This document shows positions 25,514-34,616 of a stretch of DNA of 64,000 nucleotides, one piece after another (position 1 is the stretch's first letter; the number at the start of each line of letters is the position of its first letter). The stretch is taken from positions 806,001 to 870,000 of the forward strand of contig NZ_CP026652.1 of the NCBI RefSeq assembly GCF_002946835.1, given 5' to 3'. This DNA comes from Streptomyces dengpaensis (GTDB lineage Bacteria > Actinomycetota > Actinomycetes > Streptomycetales > Streptomycetaceae). The notes below the pieces were generated by a model. That model was not told where the DNA came from. It ran no database searches and saw only the letters and a program-made list of their open reading frames with translations. The position numbers and the translations under genes were made by a program.

Positions 25514-27892
25514 TTACGCGAACCGCCACAGGTGATCCGCGGTGCCGTTGTCGTCGAACTGCACCACCTGTGCGCTGTTCGCCGTCGACATCCCGTCGAC
25601 ACCGAGCACCTTGCCGCTGTGCTTGTTGCGGACCAGGAACCAGCCGTCGCCCCGGTCGACGAAGGTCCACAGGTGATCGGCGGTGCCGTTGTCCTCGTAC
25701 TGGACCACATGGGCGCTGTTGGCGGTGGACATGCCGTCGACGCCGAGCACCTTGCCGCTGTGGCCGTTGCGGATGAGGAACCAGCCGTCCGGCTTGTCGA
25801 TCAGCTGCCAGGCGTGGTCGCCCGTCCCGGAGTTCTCGAACTGCACGACCCGGGCGCTGTTGGCGGTGGACATCCGGTCGACGGCCAGCACCTTGCCACT
25901 GTGCCGGTTGAGGATGCGGCGGAACGGGGGCTCCGGTATCCACGGGGTGCCGTCCGGGGCGGCCGTCGGGAAGGACGCGATCCTCAGCCGTGCCGCCCCC
26001 AGCGGAAGCAGCGTGACGGTCTCGACGGGCTCCCTGCTGCGCGCCGGGCTCTGCTGGAGCGGGGCGACGACGTGCTCGTTGTCGGCGACCCATTCGGGCA
26101 GGCGGCGCGCCTTGGCCAGGATCCGGACGGGACTGCCCTCGTGGGTGAACGGATCGCCGGTGAGCGGGCCGTCCGTGCGCCGCAGGACCGGTGAAGTGCC
26201 GGGCAGGAGGCCGTAGTTCCAGGGCGTGGTGGCATGCACCTCGTACTCGGGAAACGTGTCGGTGCCCGCGTAGCGGACGTACTGCTCGCCGATCCGCAGC
26301 CCGTAGGCGAGGGGGCCGTGGCTGACGCTCACGGAGTCGCGGTTGCCGTGCCAGGTGCGCACGGTGGTGCGCTGCGGCAGGCGCAGGGACACCCGGTCGC
26401 CGTTCGCCCAGGTGCGCTCGACGCGGACGAACGCAGGACCGTCCCCGGCCGCCACGATCCCTCCGTTGACGCGGAGTTGGGGCGCCGTGCACCAGCCGGG
26501 TATCCGCAGGTACAGCGGGAAGGCGACCGGGCGCGGGGTCTGGACCGTGAGGGTGATCGTCTCGCGGAACGGGTAGTCGGTGTCCTCGGTGACGGTCACC
26601 GGCGTACCGCCCGCGACCTGTGCGGTGACGCGGGACGGGGCGTACATGGCGGCGGCCAGGCCGTGGTCGGGCGTGGCCAGCCACAGTTCCTCGCTGAAGT
26701 AGGGCCAGCCCATGCCGTAGTTGTGCGGGCAGCAGCGGTACTGGTCGACGCCCGGCTGGTACGCCTGCATGGCGAAGCCGTTCTGGAACTGCCCCTGCGT
26801 CTTGCGGGCGTTGTCCAGGTCGACGCTGTTGGCGCTGGTGATGTAGTGGATGGCCTTGCCCTCGGGGTCGAGGGAGGCGGGCAGCATGTTGAAGGCGAGG
26901 TCCTCGCAGCGGTCCGCCCACACCGGGTCGCCGGTGACGCGGGTGAGCAGTTCGTGGCTGGCCATGAACTCGACGACGCCACAGGTCTCGAAGCCCTGCC
27001 GGGGGTCGCCGAAGCCGGGGCGGATGTTCTCGTCACCCGCGAGGCCGCCGCCGGGGAACTGGCCGTAGCCGTCCATGACTTGTTCGTACGCACGGTAGGT
27101 GGCCTGCGTGTGCGCGGCGGATCCCGAGCGCTGGGCGTACTGGGCCGGTTCGCGGAAGCCCTGGGCGATGTTGACGTTGTGCGGGCTCGGCAGGGGGCCG
27201 GTCCAGTCGGCTCCGTAGGTGTGCATCTTGTCGACGAGGTCGAGCAGGAAGCCGTCGCCGGTGCGGCGGTGGAGCCACAGCGCCACGTCCATACCGTCGC
27301 CCCAGCGCAGTGAGACCCAGCTGGTGTCGAAGGCTCCCCGGCCCTGGGCGTTCATGAAGCGCAGGAAGCGGGTCAGGAAGGGCACGATCCGCTCGTCGCG
27401 CGCGTACTCCTCGTAGCTGCGCAGGGCCTGGAGCAGCGGGAGGAAGGGCCAGAAGTCGGGGCCGCCGTTGAGCGAGGTGCGCAGGGCCCGCGGGCCGAAG
27501 AAGCCGTCGCTCTGCTGGGTGGCGAGGATGGCGTCGATCCAGCGGCGGGACTGTTCGAGCGCCGTGGTGTCGCGGGTGGCGATGGCCAGGGGGACGTATC
27601 CGCGCAGCCAGTAAGGCAGTTCCTCCCAGCCGCCGTTCTCCGGGTGGACCCATCCGCTGGTGGCGAAGTCAAGGAAGTGGGAGCGCTCGGCATAGCGGCC
27701 GCACAGGCCCGCGAGCTGCTGCCGCAGTTGCCCGTCGAGCCAGCCGCGCGGGGTGATGCTGCCGGGCGGCAGGCGGGTGAAGGCGTCCGGCAGGGGGCCG
27801 GCCGCCGCGGCGGCCGGGGAGGCCGTGCCGAGGGTGAGGGCTCCCAGGGCCAGGGAGCCCGTCTGCAGGAAGAGGCGTCTGTCGAGGGGCAT
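25514..27892 (-). CDS. Secreted GH127-like beta-L-arabinofuranosidase with trefoil repeats
   Basis: The 792-aa protein has a Tat-type signal (DRRLFLQT) and a DUF1680/GH127-clan domain. The zinc/nucleophile set of HypBA1 is present: E302-x-C304 (FETCG) and C387-C388 (YRCCPHN), matching E338, C340, C417 and C418, so retaining Cys-based catalysis is expected. The substrate could be beta-L-Araf or another furanoside of the GH127/142/146 group. About residues 655-792 are three nearly identical 45-residue units (HSGKVLGVDGMSTANSA) resembling a ricin-type beta-trefoil. It lies between the PA14-GH2 gene and the GH92 gene on the same strand, with 147- and 108-bp gaps. Confidence 0.88.
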   Translation of the reverse strand: MPLDRRLFLQTGSLALGALTLGTASPAAAAAGPLPDAFTRLPPGSITPRGWLDGQLRQQLAGLCGRYAERSHFLDFATSGWVHPENGGWEELPYWLRGYVPLAIATRDTTALEQSRRWIDAILATQQSDGFFGPRALRTSLNGGPDFWPFLPLLQALRSYEEYARDERIVPFLTRFLRFMNAQGRGAFDTSWVSLRWGDGMDVALWLHRRTGDGFLLDLVDKMHTYGADWTGPLPSPHNVNIAQGFREPAQYAQRSGSAAHTQATYRAYEQVMDGYGQFPGGGLAGDENIRPGFGDPRQGFETCGVVEFMASHELLTRVTGDPVWADRCEDLAFNMLPASLDPEGKAIHYITSANSVDLDNARKTQGQFQNGFAMQAYQPGVDQYRCCPHNYGMGWPYFSEELWLATPDHGLAAAMYAPSRVTAQVAGGTPVTVTEDTDYPFRETITLTVQTPRPVAFPLYLRIPGWCTAPQLRVNGGIVAAGDGPAFVRVERTWANGDRVSLRLPQRTTVRTWHGNRDSVSVSHGPLAYGLRIGEQYVRYAGTDTFPEYEVHATTPWNYGLLPGTSPVLRRTDGPLTGDPFTHEGSPVRILAKARRLPEWVADNEHVVAPLQQSPARSREPVETVTLLPLGAARLRIASFPTAAPDGTPWIPEPPFRRILNRHSGKVLAVDRMSTANSARVVQFENSGTGDHAWQLIDKPDGWFLIRNGHSGKVLGVDGMSTANSAHVVQYEDNGTADHLWTFVDRGDGWFLVRNKHSGKVLGVDGMSTANSAQVVQFDDNGTADHLWRFA

Positions 27893-28039
27893 TCGGGTGC
27901 TCCTGTGGGGACAGAGGGGAAGAGGGGGTACGGCCCGCCCGCTCCCGTGGGAGAGGGCGAGCCGTACGACGACCCTGAGCGGGTCAGGACGGGGCGCGCG
28001 GGCAGCGGCGGGGAGGCGTCGTGCGGGTGCGCCCCGCGG

Positions 28040-30643
28040 TCAGGAGCAGCCCGCCGGGATCGCCTGCGACGCGTCGTGGATCAGCGCGTCGTGGGCCGCC
28101 TTGAAGCGCTTCACATCGGGCTTGACCACCTTGCGGTCGTAGGTCACCAGCCCGTTCAACTCGCCCTCCACATCCGAGATCTGGGTGTAGACGGCGCCGT
28201 TGCTCCCCTTGCAGACGAGCTTGCGTACCTCGTCGAGGCGGGCGAGATAGGTGTCGGTGTACGTCGCGGGGTCGACGTCCACGTACGACTGCTGCACCGA
28301 CCAGGCATGACCGGGCACCGCGAGGCCGAGACCGCCGTACTCGCCGCTGACCAGGGCCCGCTTCCCGTCGGGGGCGGGGGGCAGCGCGGGGCTCGGATAG
28401 CCGTGCTCGTCCATGATGTCGCCGGTGCCGCCGTCGGCCCCCAGGTTGAGGCCCGACATGTTGTTGACCAGCCGTGTCGGGTCCCAGGCCTTGGCCTGGG
28501 CGGCGACGCGGCCCACGTCGTACTGGCCCCAGCCCTCGTTGAACGTCACCCACATGACGATCGAGGGGCTGCTGATGTGCTCGTCGATCATCTGCTTCAT
28601 CTCGTGCTCGAACTGGGCACGGGACGCGGCGTTCGGGTTGACCCCGGGGGTCATCGAGGGCATGTCCTGCCAGACCATCAGGCCCAGCTTGTCCGCCCAG
28701 TAGAACCAGCGGTCGGGTTCCACCTTGATGTGCTTGCGGACCGCGTTGAAGCCCGTCCGCTTGTGCAGCTTCAGGTCGTACGCGAGGGCCTCGTCGGTCG
28801 GCGCCGTGTGCAGTCCGTCGGGCCAGAAGCCCTGGTCGAGGGTGGCCATCATGAAGACGGGCTTGCCGTTCAGGATGGTGCGCGGGGTGCCGTTCACCTG
28901 CTCGACGGCGATGGACCGCATGCCGAAGTAGCTGCTGACCCGGTCGGCGCCGACGCGCACCTTGAGGTCGTAGAGGAACGGGTCGTCGGGCGACCACAGG
29001 CGCGGGTTGTCGATCTTCAGGACCAGCGGTTGTCCGGTGCTGCCGGTCACCGTGCCGACCCTGCTCTTCCCGGCGTACGCCGTGGCCGTGACCGGTACTC
29101 CGTCCCGCACGCCCCGCGGTTCGATGGTGAGCCTGCCGTTCTTGACGTCGGGGGTGAGCTTGAGCGAGTCGACATGGTCGGCCGCGACCGGCTCCATCCA
29201 CACCGTCTGCCAGATGCCCGAGGACGGCGTGTACCAGATGCCGCTGGGGTCCAGGCTCTGCTTGCCGATCGGCGGGTTCTCGCCGCCCCGCGTGTCGGTC
29301 GGGTCGTAGACGCCGACGATCAGCTCCTGGGTGCGGCCGGGCTTCAGCGCGTCGGTGATGTCGGCGCTGAACTTGTCGTAGCCGCCCTTGTGTTCGGCGA
29401 CCTTGGTGCCGTTGACGTACACCTGGGAGTGCCAGTCGACCGCGCCGAAGTTGAGCCGTAGCCGCTTGCCGGAGCCGACCTTCCAGTCCGCGGGCACGGT
29501 GAAGGTGCGGCGGTACCACATGCGGTCCTCGTGCCGTTGGAGGCCGGAGAGCTGGGACTCCACGGGGTACGGGACGAGGATCTTCTCTCCGAGGGTCTTG
29601 CCGACCGGGGGCTGTTCGCCGGCCCCGGCCGCGGCGAACTGCCACTGGCCGTTGAGGTTGCGCCAGTTGGCGCGGGTCAGCTGGGGTCGCGGGTACTCGG
29701 GGTGGGCGTTGTCCGGTCCGACCTCGTCCGCCCACTTCGTGCGCAGTTCGTAGGTGGAGTGGTTGGCGCCGCTGCTCCAGAAGGCACTGACAACGTTGCC
29801 GTTCGTGCCGGAGAGGCCGCCCTTGCCGTCGTAGCGCAGGTCCGCGGTGCCCTTGGCCGTGCCGGTCTTGTTGCCGACGACGGGTTCCTTGAGCTCGACG
29901 AGCAGGGCCTTGGGGTCGGCCGGGTCCAGTTTCGCCCCGTTCACGGGCCACTTGGCGCCGCCGATCACCGCCTCGACGTGGTCGGTGAATCCGGCAGGCG
30001 GCGCGGTAAGCGGCTGCGCGAAGTCGAGGCGCAGCGTACGGCCGTCGCGGGCGACCGTGGTCGCGATGGCGCCGTCGTAAACGTATCCGTCGGGCAGCCG
30101 GAACGCCGACTGCGGGACGGCCGTCTTGCTGCCGCCGGGCGGTGTCCAGCGCAGATGGAGGTTGGAGCCGCCGTAGTGCTCGAAGTACTCGACCTTGATG
30201 TCGTAGGCGTGCCCGGCGGTCAGGTCGACGGGGCCGGACGTCTGCTCCCGGTCCCAGTCGTCGACCCAGTGGTCGATGGCGAGCTTCCCGTCGACCCACA
30301 GCCGGAAGCCGTTGTCGCCGATGATCGAGAAGGTGTGGGCGCCGGTCTTCTCGGGCACGATCCTGCCGGTCCAGCGGACGCTGACGTCGTCGGACCGCCC
30401 GGTGGCGAAGTTCAGTCGCGGCTCCAGGTTGTCGAAGTCGAGTCGGGGGTCGAATCCGGTGGCCTTGAGCTCGTGGAAGTCGAAGGCTCCGGGGGCGGAC
30501 TGGGTGTAGTAGTCGCCCTTGAGCCCGTGGACCTCGACGGGGTCGTCGGCCGCGGTCGCGGCGGGGGCGGCGGTGAGTCCCGCGATGCCGAGCGCCGCGG
30601 CGAGGAGTAGGGCGAGTCTGTCTCTGAATCGTCTGATGCGCAC
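28040..30643 (-). CDS. Secreted PA14-GH2 glycoside hydrolase
   Basis: This 867-aa secreted protein has a signal peptide (ending PAATAA), a PA14 domain (about 40-185, GLKGDYYT, FSIIGDNGFRLWVDGK, EYFEHYGGSNLHLRW), a beta-rich linker, then a GH2 enzyme that is a paralogue of the one at 176 (YPRPQLTRANWRNLNGQW). E703 in FNEGWGQYD and E768 in SGEYGGLG are the likely acid/base and nucleophile. PA14 often binds sugars. Unlike the first GH2, it has no AbfB tail. It diverges from lacI across a shared operator. Galactoside or galactofuranoside substrate is inferred from context. Confidence 0.9.
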   Translation of the reverse strand: MRIRRFRDRLALLLAAALGIAGLTAAPAATAADDPVEVHGLKGDYYTQSAPGAFDFHELKATGFDPRLDFDNLEPRLNFATGRSDDVSVRWTGRIVPEKTGAHTFSIIGDNGFRLWVDGKLAIDHWVDDWDREQTSGPVDLTAGHAYDIKVEYFEHYGGSNLHLRWTPPGGSKTAVPQSAFRLPDGYVYDGAIATTVARDGRTLRLDFAQPLTAPPAGFTDHVEAVIGGAKWPVNGAKLDPADPKALLVELKEPVVGNKTGTAKGTADLRYDGKGGLSGTNGNVVSAFWSSGANHSTYELRTKWADEVGPDNAHPEYPRPQLTRANWRNLNGQWQFAAAGAGEQPPVGKTLGEKILVPYPVESQLSGLQRHEDRMWYRRTFTVPADWKVGSGKRLRLNFGAVDWHSQVYVNGTKVAEHKGGYDKFSADITDALKPGRTQELIVGVYDPTDTRGGENPPIGKQSLDPSGIWYTPSSGIWQTVWMEPVAADHVDSLKLTPDVKNGRLTIEPRGVRDGVPVTATAYAGKSRVGTVTGSTGQPLVLKIDNPRLWSPDDPFLYDLKVRVGADRVSSYFGMRSIAVEQVNGTPRTILNGKPVFMMATLDQGFWPDGLHTAPTDEALAYDLKLHKRTGFNAVRKHIKVEPDRWFYWADKLGLMVWQDMPSMTPGVNPNAASRAQFEHEMKQMIDEHISSPSIVMWVTFNEGWGQYDVGRVAAQAKAWDPTRLVNNMSGLNLGADGGTGDIMDEHGYPSPALPPAPDGKRALVSGEYGGLGLAVPGHAWSVQQSYVDVDPATYTDTYLARLDEVRKLVCKGSNGAVYTQISDVEGELNGLVTYDRKVVKPDVKRFKAAHDALIHDASQAIPAGCS

Positions 30644-30688
30644 GAATCCTCCTTGGCTGAGGAAGGGTGGCGGCTCGCTGCTTCAGTC

Positions 30689-30704
30689 TGTACAACGTTG
30701 GAAG
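30689..30704. promoter_or_regulatory. LacI-type operator between PA14-GH2 and lacI
   Basis: On the - strand the site reads CTTCCAACGTTGTACA, matching the operator at 99-116 over its core. It lies in the 158-bp divergent gap and could control both the glycosidase operon and lacI itself. Confidence 0.7.
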
Positions 30705-30801
30705 GAACGGCAGTTGGCATCACAGCACGGCGACCGGCCCCTGTCCAGGCTCATGACAAAAGCCCTGGCGGAAGGTCGCCCATCGAGGAAGAGGAGATCC
30801 C

Positions 30802-31815
30802 TTGCGGGTCAGCCTGAAGGACGTCGCGGAGCACGCCGGCGTCTCGATCAAGACCGTCTCGAACGTCGTGAACAACTACCCGCACGTCACTCCGGCCATG
30901 CGTGCCAAGGTCCAGGAGGCCATCGACGAGCTCGGTTACCGACCGAATCTGACGGCACGTCATCTACGCAAGGGGCGCACCGGCATCATCGCCCTCGCCG
31001 TGCCCGAGCTCGGCAACCCCTACTTCGCGGAGCTGGCCGGAGCGGTCATCGACGCCGCCGCCGAGCACGAGTTCACCGTGCTGCTGGACCACACCCGGGG
31101 CGACCGCGAGCAGGAGGTCCTGGTCACCCAGGGCTTCCGGGCCAATGTGATCGACGGTCTGATCCTCAGCCCGCTGGAGCTGGAGGCCGACGACCTGCGC
31201 GGCCGGGCCGACGACGTGCCGCTCGTGCTCCTCGGCGAGCGGGAGTACGACGCGCCCTACGACCACATCGCCATCGACAACGTGGCCGCGGCACGGTCGG
31301 CAGTACGCCATCTGCTGGGCTGGGGCCGCTCTCGGATCGCCTACCTGGGGGCCCGTACCGACTCGGCCAACCGGCCCGCCCAGCTGCGACTCGTGGGCTG
31401 GCGCGAGGAGTTGACGGCCGCGGGGGTACCCTCGCCGGACAGCCTGGTGGTGCCGGTCGGCGGCTGGAACCGCGACGAGGGCGCGCGGGCGATGGCCCGG
31501 CTGCTGGACTCCGGGGTACGCCCGGACGCGGTCTTCGCCTACAACGACCTGGTCGCGATCGGTGCGATGCGGGTGCTGCACGAGCGGGGGCTGAGGGTGC
31601 CGTGGGACGTCGCGGTGGTCGGGTTCGACGACATCGAGGAGGGCCGGTTCGGGGCCGCCTCGTTGACCACCATCTCGCCGGACAAGCCGGCCATCGCGCG
31701 GATGGCGGTGGCCTCGCTGCTGCGCAGCCTGTCGGGCCGCGCGGAGCCGGGCGGGCGTGAACTGACCGCGGATTTCCGGCTCGTGGAGCGCGAGAGCACC
31801 CTGGGGCGGCGCTGA
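30802..31815 (+). CDS. LacI/GalR-family transcriptional regulator
   Basis: The 337-aa regulator has an N-terminal LacI helix-turn-helix (VSLKDVAEHAGVSIKTVSNV) with a hinge helix (PNLTARHLRKGRTG), followed by a periplasmic-binding-like effector domain (ALAVPELGNPYFAELAGAVI; DAVFAYNDLVAIGAMRVL; VAVVGFDDIEEGRFGAASLT). It begins with TTG 30802, preceded by GAGGAG. By position and by the three CTTCCAACGWTG palindromes near the glycosidase and importer genes, it is probably the repressor of this sugar regulon, relieved by the imported sugar or a derivative. Confidence 0.93.
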   Translation: MRVSLKDVAEHAGVSIKTVSNVVNNYPHVTPAMRAKVQEAIDELGYRPNLTARHLRKGRTGIIALAVPELGNPYFAELAGAVIDAAAEHEFTVLLDHTRGDREQEVLVTQGFRANVIDGLILSPLELEADDLRGRADDVPLVLLGEREYDAPYDHIAIDNVAAARSAVRHLLGWGRSRIAYLGARTDSANRPAQLRLVGWREELTAAGVPSPDSLVVPVGGWNRDEGARAMARLLDSGVRPDAVFAYNDLVAIGAMRVLHERGLRVPWDVAVVGFDDIEEGRFGAASLTTISPDKPAIARMAVASLLRSLSGRAEPGGRELTADFRLVERESTLGRR

Positions 31816-31845
31816 CGAGATTTCGGGCCGAAGGGTTTACAGCCA

Positions 31846-31863
31846 TCTTCCAACGATGTAAAA
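31846..31863. promoter_or_regulatory. LacI-type operator upstream of the sugar importer
   Basis: TCTTCCAACGATGTAAAA shares the CTTCCAACGWTG core with the sites at 99-116 and 30689-30704. It lies about 95 bp before the binding-protein start. Confidence 0.65.
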
Positions 31864-31957
31864 ACCTCCCCTGAACGACGTGCACAGCGAGTTGACCGCA
31901 AGAGCCGAACTTCCCCGGGAGCGCTCTCAGCGCCGGGGCGTGCCGTTTGGGGACTCC

Positions 31958-33055
31958 ATGAAGCCGACCGCCATCCTTCGCCGAACCTCTGTCCGGACCC
32001 TCCTCGCCACCGGCCTCGTCACGAGCCTCGCGCTCGTCTCCGGATGCGCCAAGTCGGAGGACGACGCCGACCAGGACAAGAGCTCCACCAGCCAGGGCGA
32101 CCCGGGCCAGGTCGTCGCGTCGCCCAGCGCGGGCGCCGGCCCCACCTGCGCCATCGACGCCTACGGCGGCAAGAAGATCGACCTCAAGACCGCGACCGTG
32201 GGCTTCTCCCAGTCCGAGAAGGAGGCGAACCCCTTCCGGATCGCGGAGACCGCCTCGATCAAGGCCGAGGCGCAGAAGCGGGGCGTGAAGCTGCTGACCT
32301 CCAACGCCCAGTCACAGTTCTCCAAGCAGATCAGCGACGTCCAGGACCTCATCGCCAAGGGCGCCGACCTGCTGGTGATCGCGCCGCTCAACTCCGACGG
32401 CTGGGAGCCGGTGCTGCGCTCCGCGTCGGCCAAGCACATCCCGATCGTCACCATCGACCGCAAGATCAACGCGGCTGCCTGCAAGGACTATGTGAGCTTC
32501 ATCGGCTCCGACTTCGTCGAGCAGGGCAAGCGCGCCGCCGACCAGATGATCGAGGCGACGGGCGGCAAGGGTGAGATCGCGATCCTGCTCGGCGCCGCGG
32601 GCAACAACGTGACGACCGAGCGCACCAAGGGCTTTGAGGACCGCGTCAAGGAGAAGGCTCCCGGCCTCAAGATCGTCTTCAAGCAGACCGGTGAGTTCGC
32701 CCGCGAGAAGGGGCAGTCCGTCACCGAGAACCTCATCCAGTCCAAGCCGGGCATCACCGGGATCTACGCCGAGAACGACGAGATGGGCCTCGGCGCGGTC
32801 AACGCCCTGAAGGGGGCGGGCAAGAAGCCGGGCGCGGTGAAGATCGTGACGATCGACGGCACCCGCAACGCCGTGCAGGGGATCGTCGACGGCTGGATCG
32901 ACGGGGTGATCGAGTCCAACCCGCGCTTCGGGCCGCTCGCCTTCCAGACCCTCGACTCCTTCACCCAGGGTGACAAGGTCGCCCAGGACATCGTGATCGA
33001 GGACAGCGCGTACACGACGGACAACGCCAAGTCCGAGCTGGGCAAGGCCTACTGA
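31958..33055 (+). CDS. Sugar-binding lipoprotein of ABC importer, YtfQ-like
   Basis: This 365-aa lipoprotein has a type II signal (LALVSGC) and a Peripla_BP_4 domain. It follows E. coli YtfQ, the galactofuranose-binding protein, over its length: TVGFSQSEKEANPFRIAET, LVIAPLNSDGWEPVLRSA, IYAENDEMGLGAVNALKGAG and a C-terminal TDNAKSELGKAY. It should deliver a pentose/hexose furanose to the permeases encoded downstream. ATG 31958 gives a proper lipobox; in-frame upstream Met codons would place 26 hydrophilic residues before it. It begins the importer operon. Confidence 0.9.
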   Translation: MKPTAILRRTSVRTLLATGLVTSLALVSGCAKSEDDADQDKSSTSQGDPGQVVASPSAGAGPTCAIDAYGGKKIDLKTATVGFSQSEKEANPFRIAETASIKAEAQKRGVKLLTSNAQSQFSKQISDVQDLIAKGADLLVIAPLNSDGWEPVLRSASAKHIPIVTIDRKINAAACKDYVSFIGSDFVEQGKRAADQMIEATGGKGEIAILLGAAGNNVTTERTKGFEDRVKEKAPGLKIVFKQTGEFAREKGQSVTENLIQSKPGITGIYAENDEMGLGAVNALKGAGKKPGAVKIVTIDGTRNAVQGIVDGWIDGVIESNPRFGPLAFQTLDSFTQGDKVAQDIVIEDSAYTTDNAKSELGKAY

Positions 33056-33056
33056 C

Positions 33057-34616
33057 GTGCTGTCAGTCACTGGCCTGTCCAAGACCTTCCCCGGCGTGCG
33101 GGCCCTGTCCTCCGTGGACTTCACGGCCCGCGCCGGGGAGGTGCACGCGCTCATCGGCGAGAACGGCGCGGGCAAGTCGACGCTCATCAAGGTGCTCACG
33201 GGCGTGTACCAGCCGGACGAGGGCGAGGTGACCTACGACGGCTCCCCCGTCCGTTTCACCACTCCCCTGCAGGCCCAGCAGGCGGGCATCTCCACCATTT
33301 ACCAGGAGGTCAACCTCGTTCCGCTGATGAGCGTGGCGCGCAACCTCCTGCTGGGCCGGGAGCCCCACAACCGGCTCGGCCTGATCGACTTCCGGCGCAT
33401 GCACCAGCAGGCCGAGGAGGCGCTTCGCGGGCTCGGCATCCGCGTCGACGTGCGCCGGCAGCTGCGCGAACTGGGCGTCGGCGCCCAGCAGATGGTCGCG
33501 CTCGCCCGCGCCGTGTCGGTGGACGCGCGGGTCGTCATCATGGACGAACCGACCTCCTCGCTCGAACCCCGCGAGGTGGAGACCCTGTTCGGCGTGATCC
33601 GCACGCTGCGCGAGAGCGGCATCGCGGTGATCTACGTCAGCCATCGCCTCGACGAGCTGTACGCGATCTGCGACACGGTCACCGTGCTGCGCGACGGCAA
33701 GCTGGTGCACACCGGGCGGATCGCGGACCTGGACCGGCTGCGGCTCGTGTCCCTGATGCTGGGCCGGGAGATCGGCGTCGTACAGGACGAGGGGCTGACC
33801 AAGTTCACGGGGAGCCACGACGCGGCTTCCGAACCCGTTCTGCGGGCCGAGAACTTGACGGTCCGTCATCAGCTCCACGGCGTGTCCGTGGCCGTACGTC
33901 CCGGTGAGGTGGTGGGTCTTGGCGGGCTGCTCGGCTCGGGCCGCACGGAGACCGCCAAAGCCATCGCGGGCGCCCTGCGCATCGACTCCGGCCGGGTCGT
34001 GGTGGCGGGCACGGCGGTGCGCAGCGGCTCGACGCCGGCCGCGATCCGCGCGGGCATCAGCCTGCTGCCCGAGGACCGCAAGGCCGAGGGCGTCGTCCCC
34101 GGGCTCTCGGTCCGGGAGAACATCGCGCTCGCCGCGCTGCCCGGGCTCTCCCGCTTCGGTCTGGTCGACGAGGCACGCATCGACCGGATCGTCGACACGT
34201 TCATGAAACGGCTGCGCATCAAGGCGGCGGGCCCCCACCAGAAGGTCGGCGAGCTCTCCGGCGGCAACCAGCAGAAGGTCCTGCTGGCCCGCTGGCTGGC
34301 CATGCACCCCAAGGTCCTCCTGCTGGACGAACCGACCCGGGGCATCGACGTCGGCGCCAAGGCCGAGGTGCAGAAACTCATCGACGAACTCGCGGACGAC
34401 GGCCTGGGCGTGGTGCTGATCTCCTCGGACACCGAGGAGTTGATCGAGGGCAGCGACCGGGTGGTCGTCCTCAAGGACGGCGCGGTCGTGGCGGAGCTGA
34501 CCGGCGACGCCGTCACCGAGGACCGGCTGATGCGCGCCATCGCGACCGCGCACACCGCGCCCTCCGCGCCCGCGGCCCCCACCGCAACCACCGCCGCCGG
34601 AGGCGACGATGACTGA
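33057..34616 (+). CDS. Sugar ABC importer ATPase with two nucleotide-binding domains, YtfR-like
   Basis: The 519-aa cytosolic ATPase has two ABC domains. The first has Walker A GENGAGKST and Walker B VVIMDEPTSSLEP. The second has the degenerate GLLGSGRTE loop typical of the second half of sugar importer ATPases, the signature LSGGNQQKVLLARWL and Walker B LLLDEPTRGIDVG. This is the CUT2 family arrangement (RbsA, AraG, YtfR). GTG 33057 follows the binding-protein stop by one base, and the end overlaps the next gene by 8 bp, so the genes are translationally coupled. Confidence 0.93.
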   Translation: MLSVTGLSKTFPGVRALSSVDFTARAGEVHALIGENGAGKSTLIKVLTGVYQPDEGEVTYDGSPVRFTTPLQAQQAGISTIYQEVNLVPLMSVARNLLLGREPHNRLGLIDFRRMHQQAEEALRGLGIRVDVRRQLRELGVGAQQMVALARAVSVDARVVIMDEPTSSLEPREVETLFGVIRTLRESGIAVIYVSHRLDELYAICDTVTVLRDGKLVHTGRIADLDRLRLVSLMLGREIGVVQDEGLTKFTGSHDAASEPVLRAENLTVRHQLHGVSVAVRPGEVVGLGGLLGSGRTETAKAIAGALRIDSGRVVVAGTAVRSGSTPAAIRAGISLLPEDRKAEGVVPGLSVRENIALAALPGLSRFGLVDEARIDRIVDTFMKRLRIKAAGPHQKVGELSGGNQQKVLLARWLAMHPKVLLLDEPTRGIDVGAKAEVQKLIDELADDGLGVVLISSDTEELIEGSDRVVVLKDGAVVAELTGDAVTEDRLMRAIATAHTAPSAPAAPTATTAAGGDDD

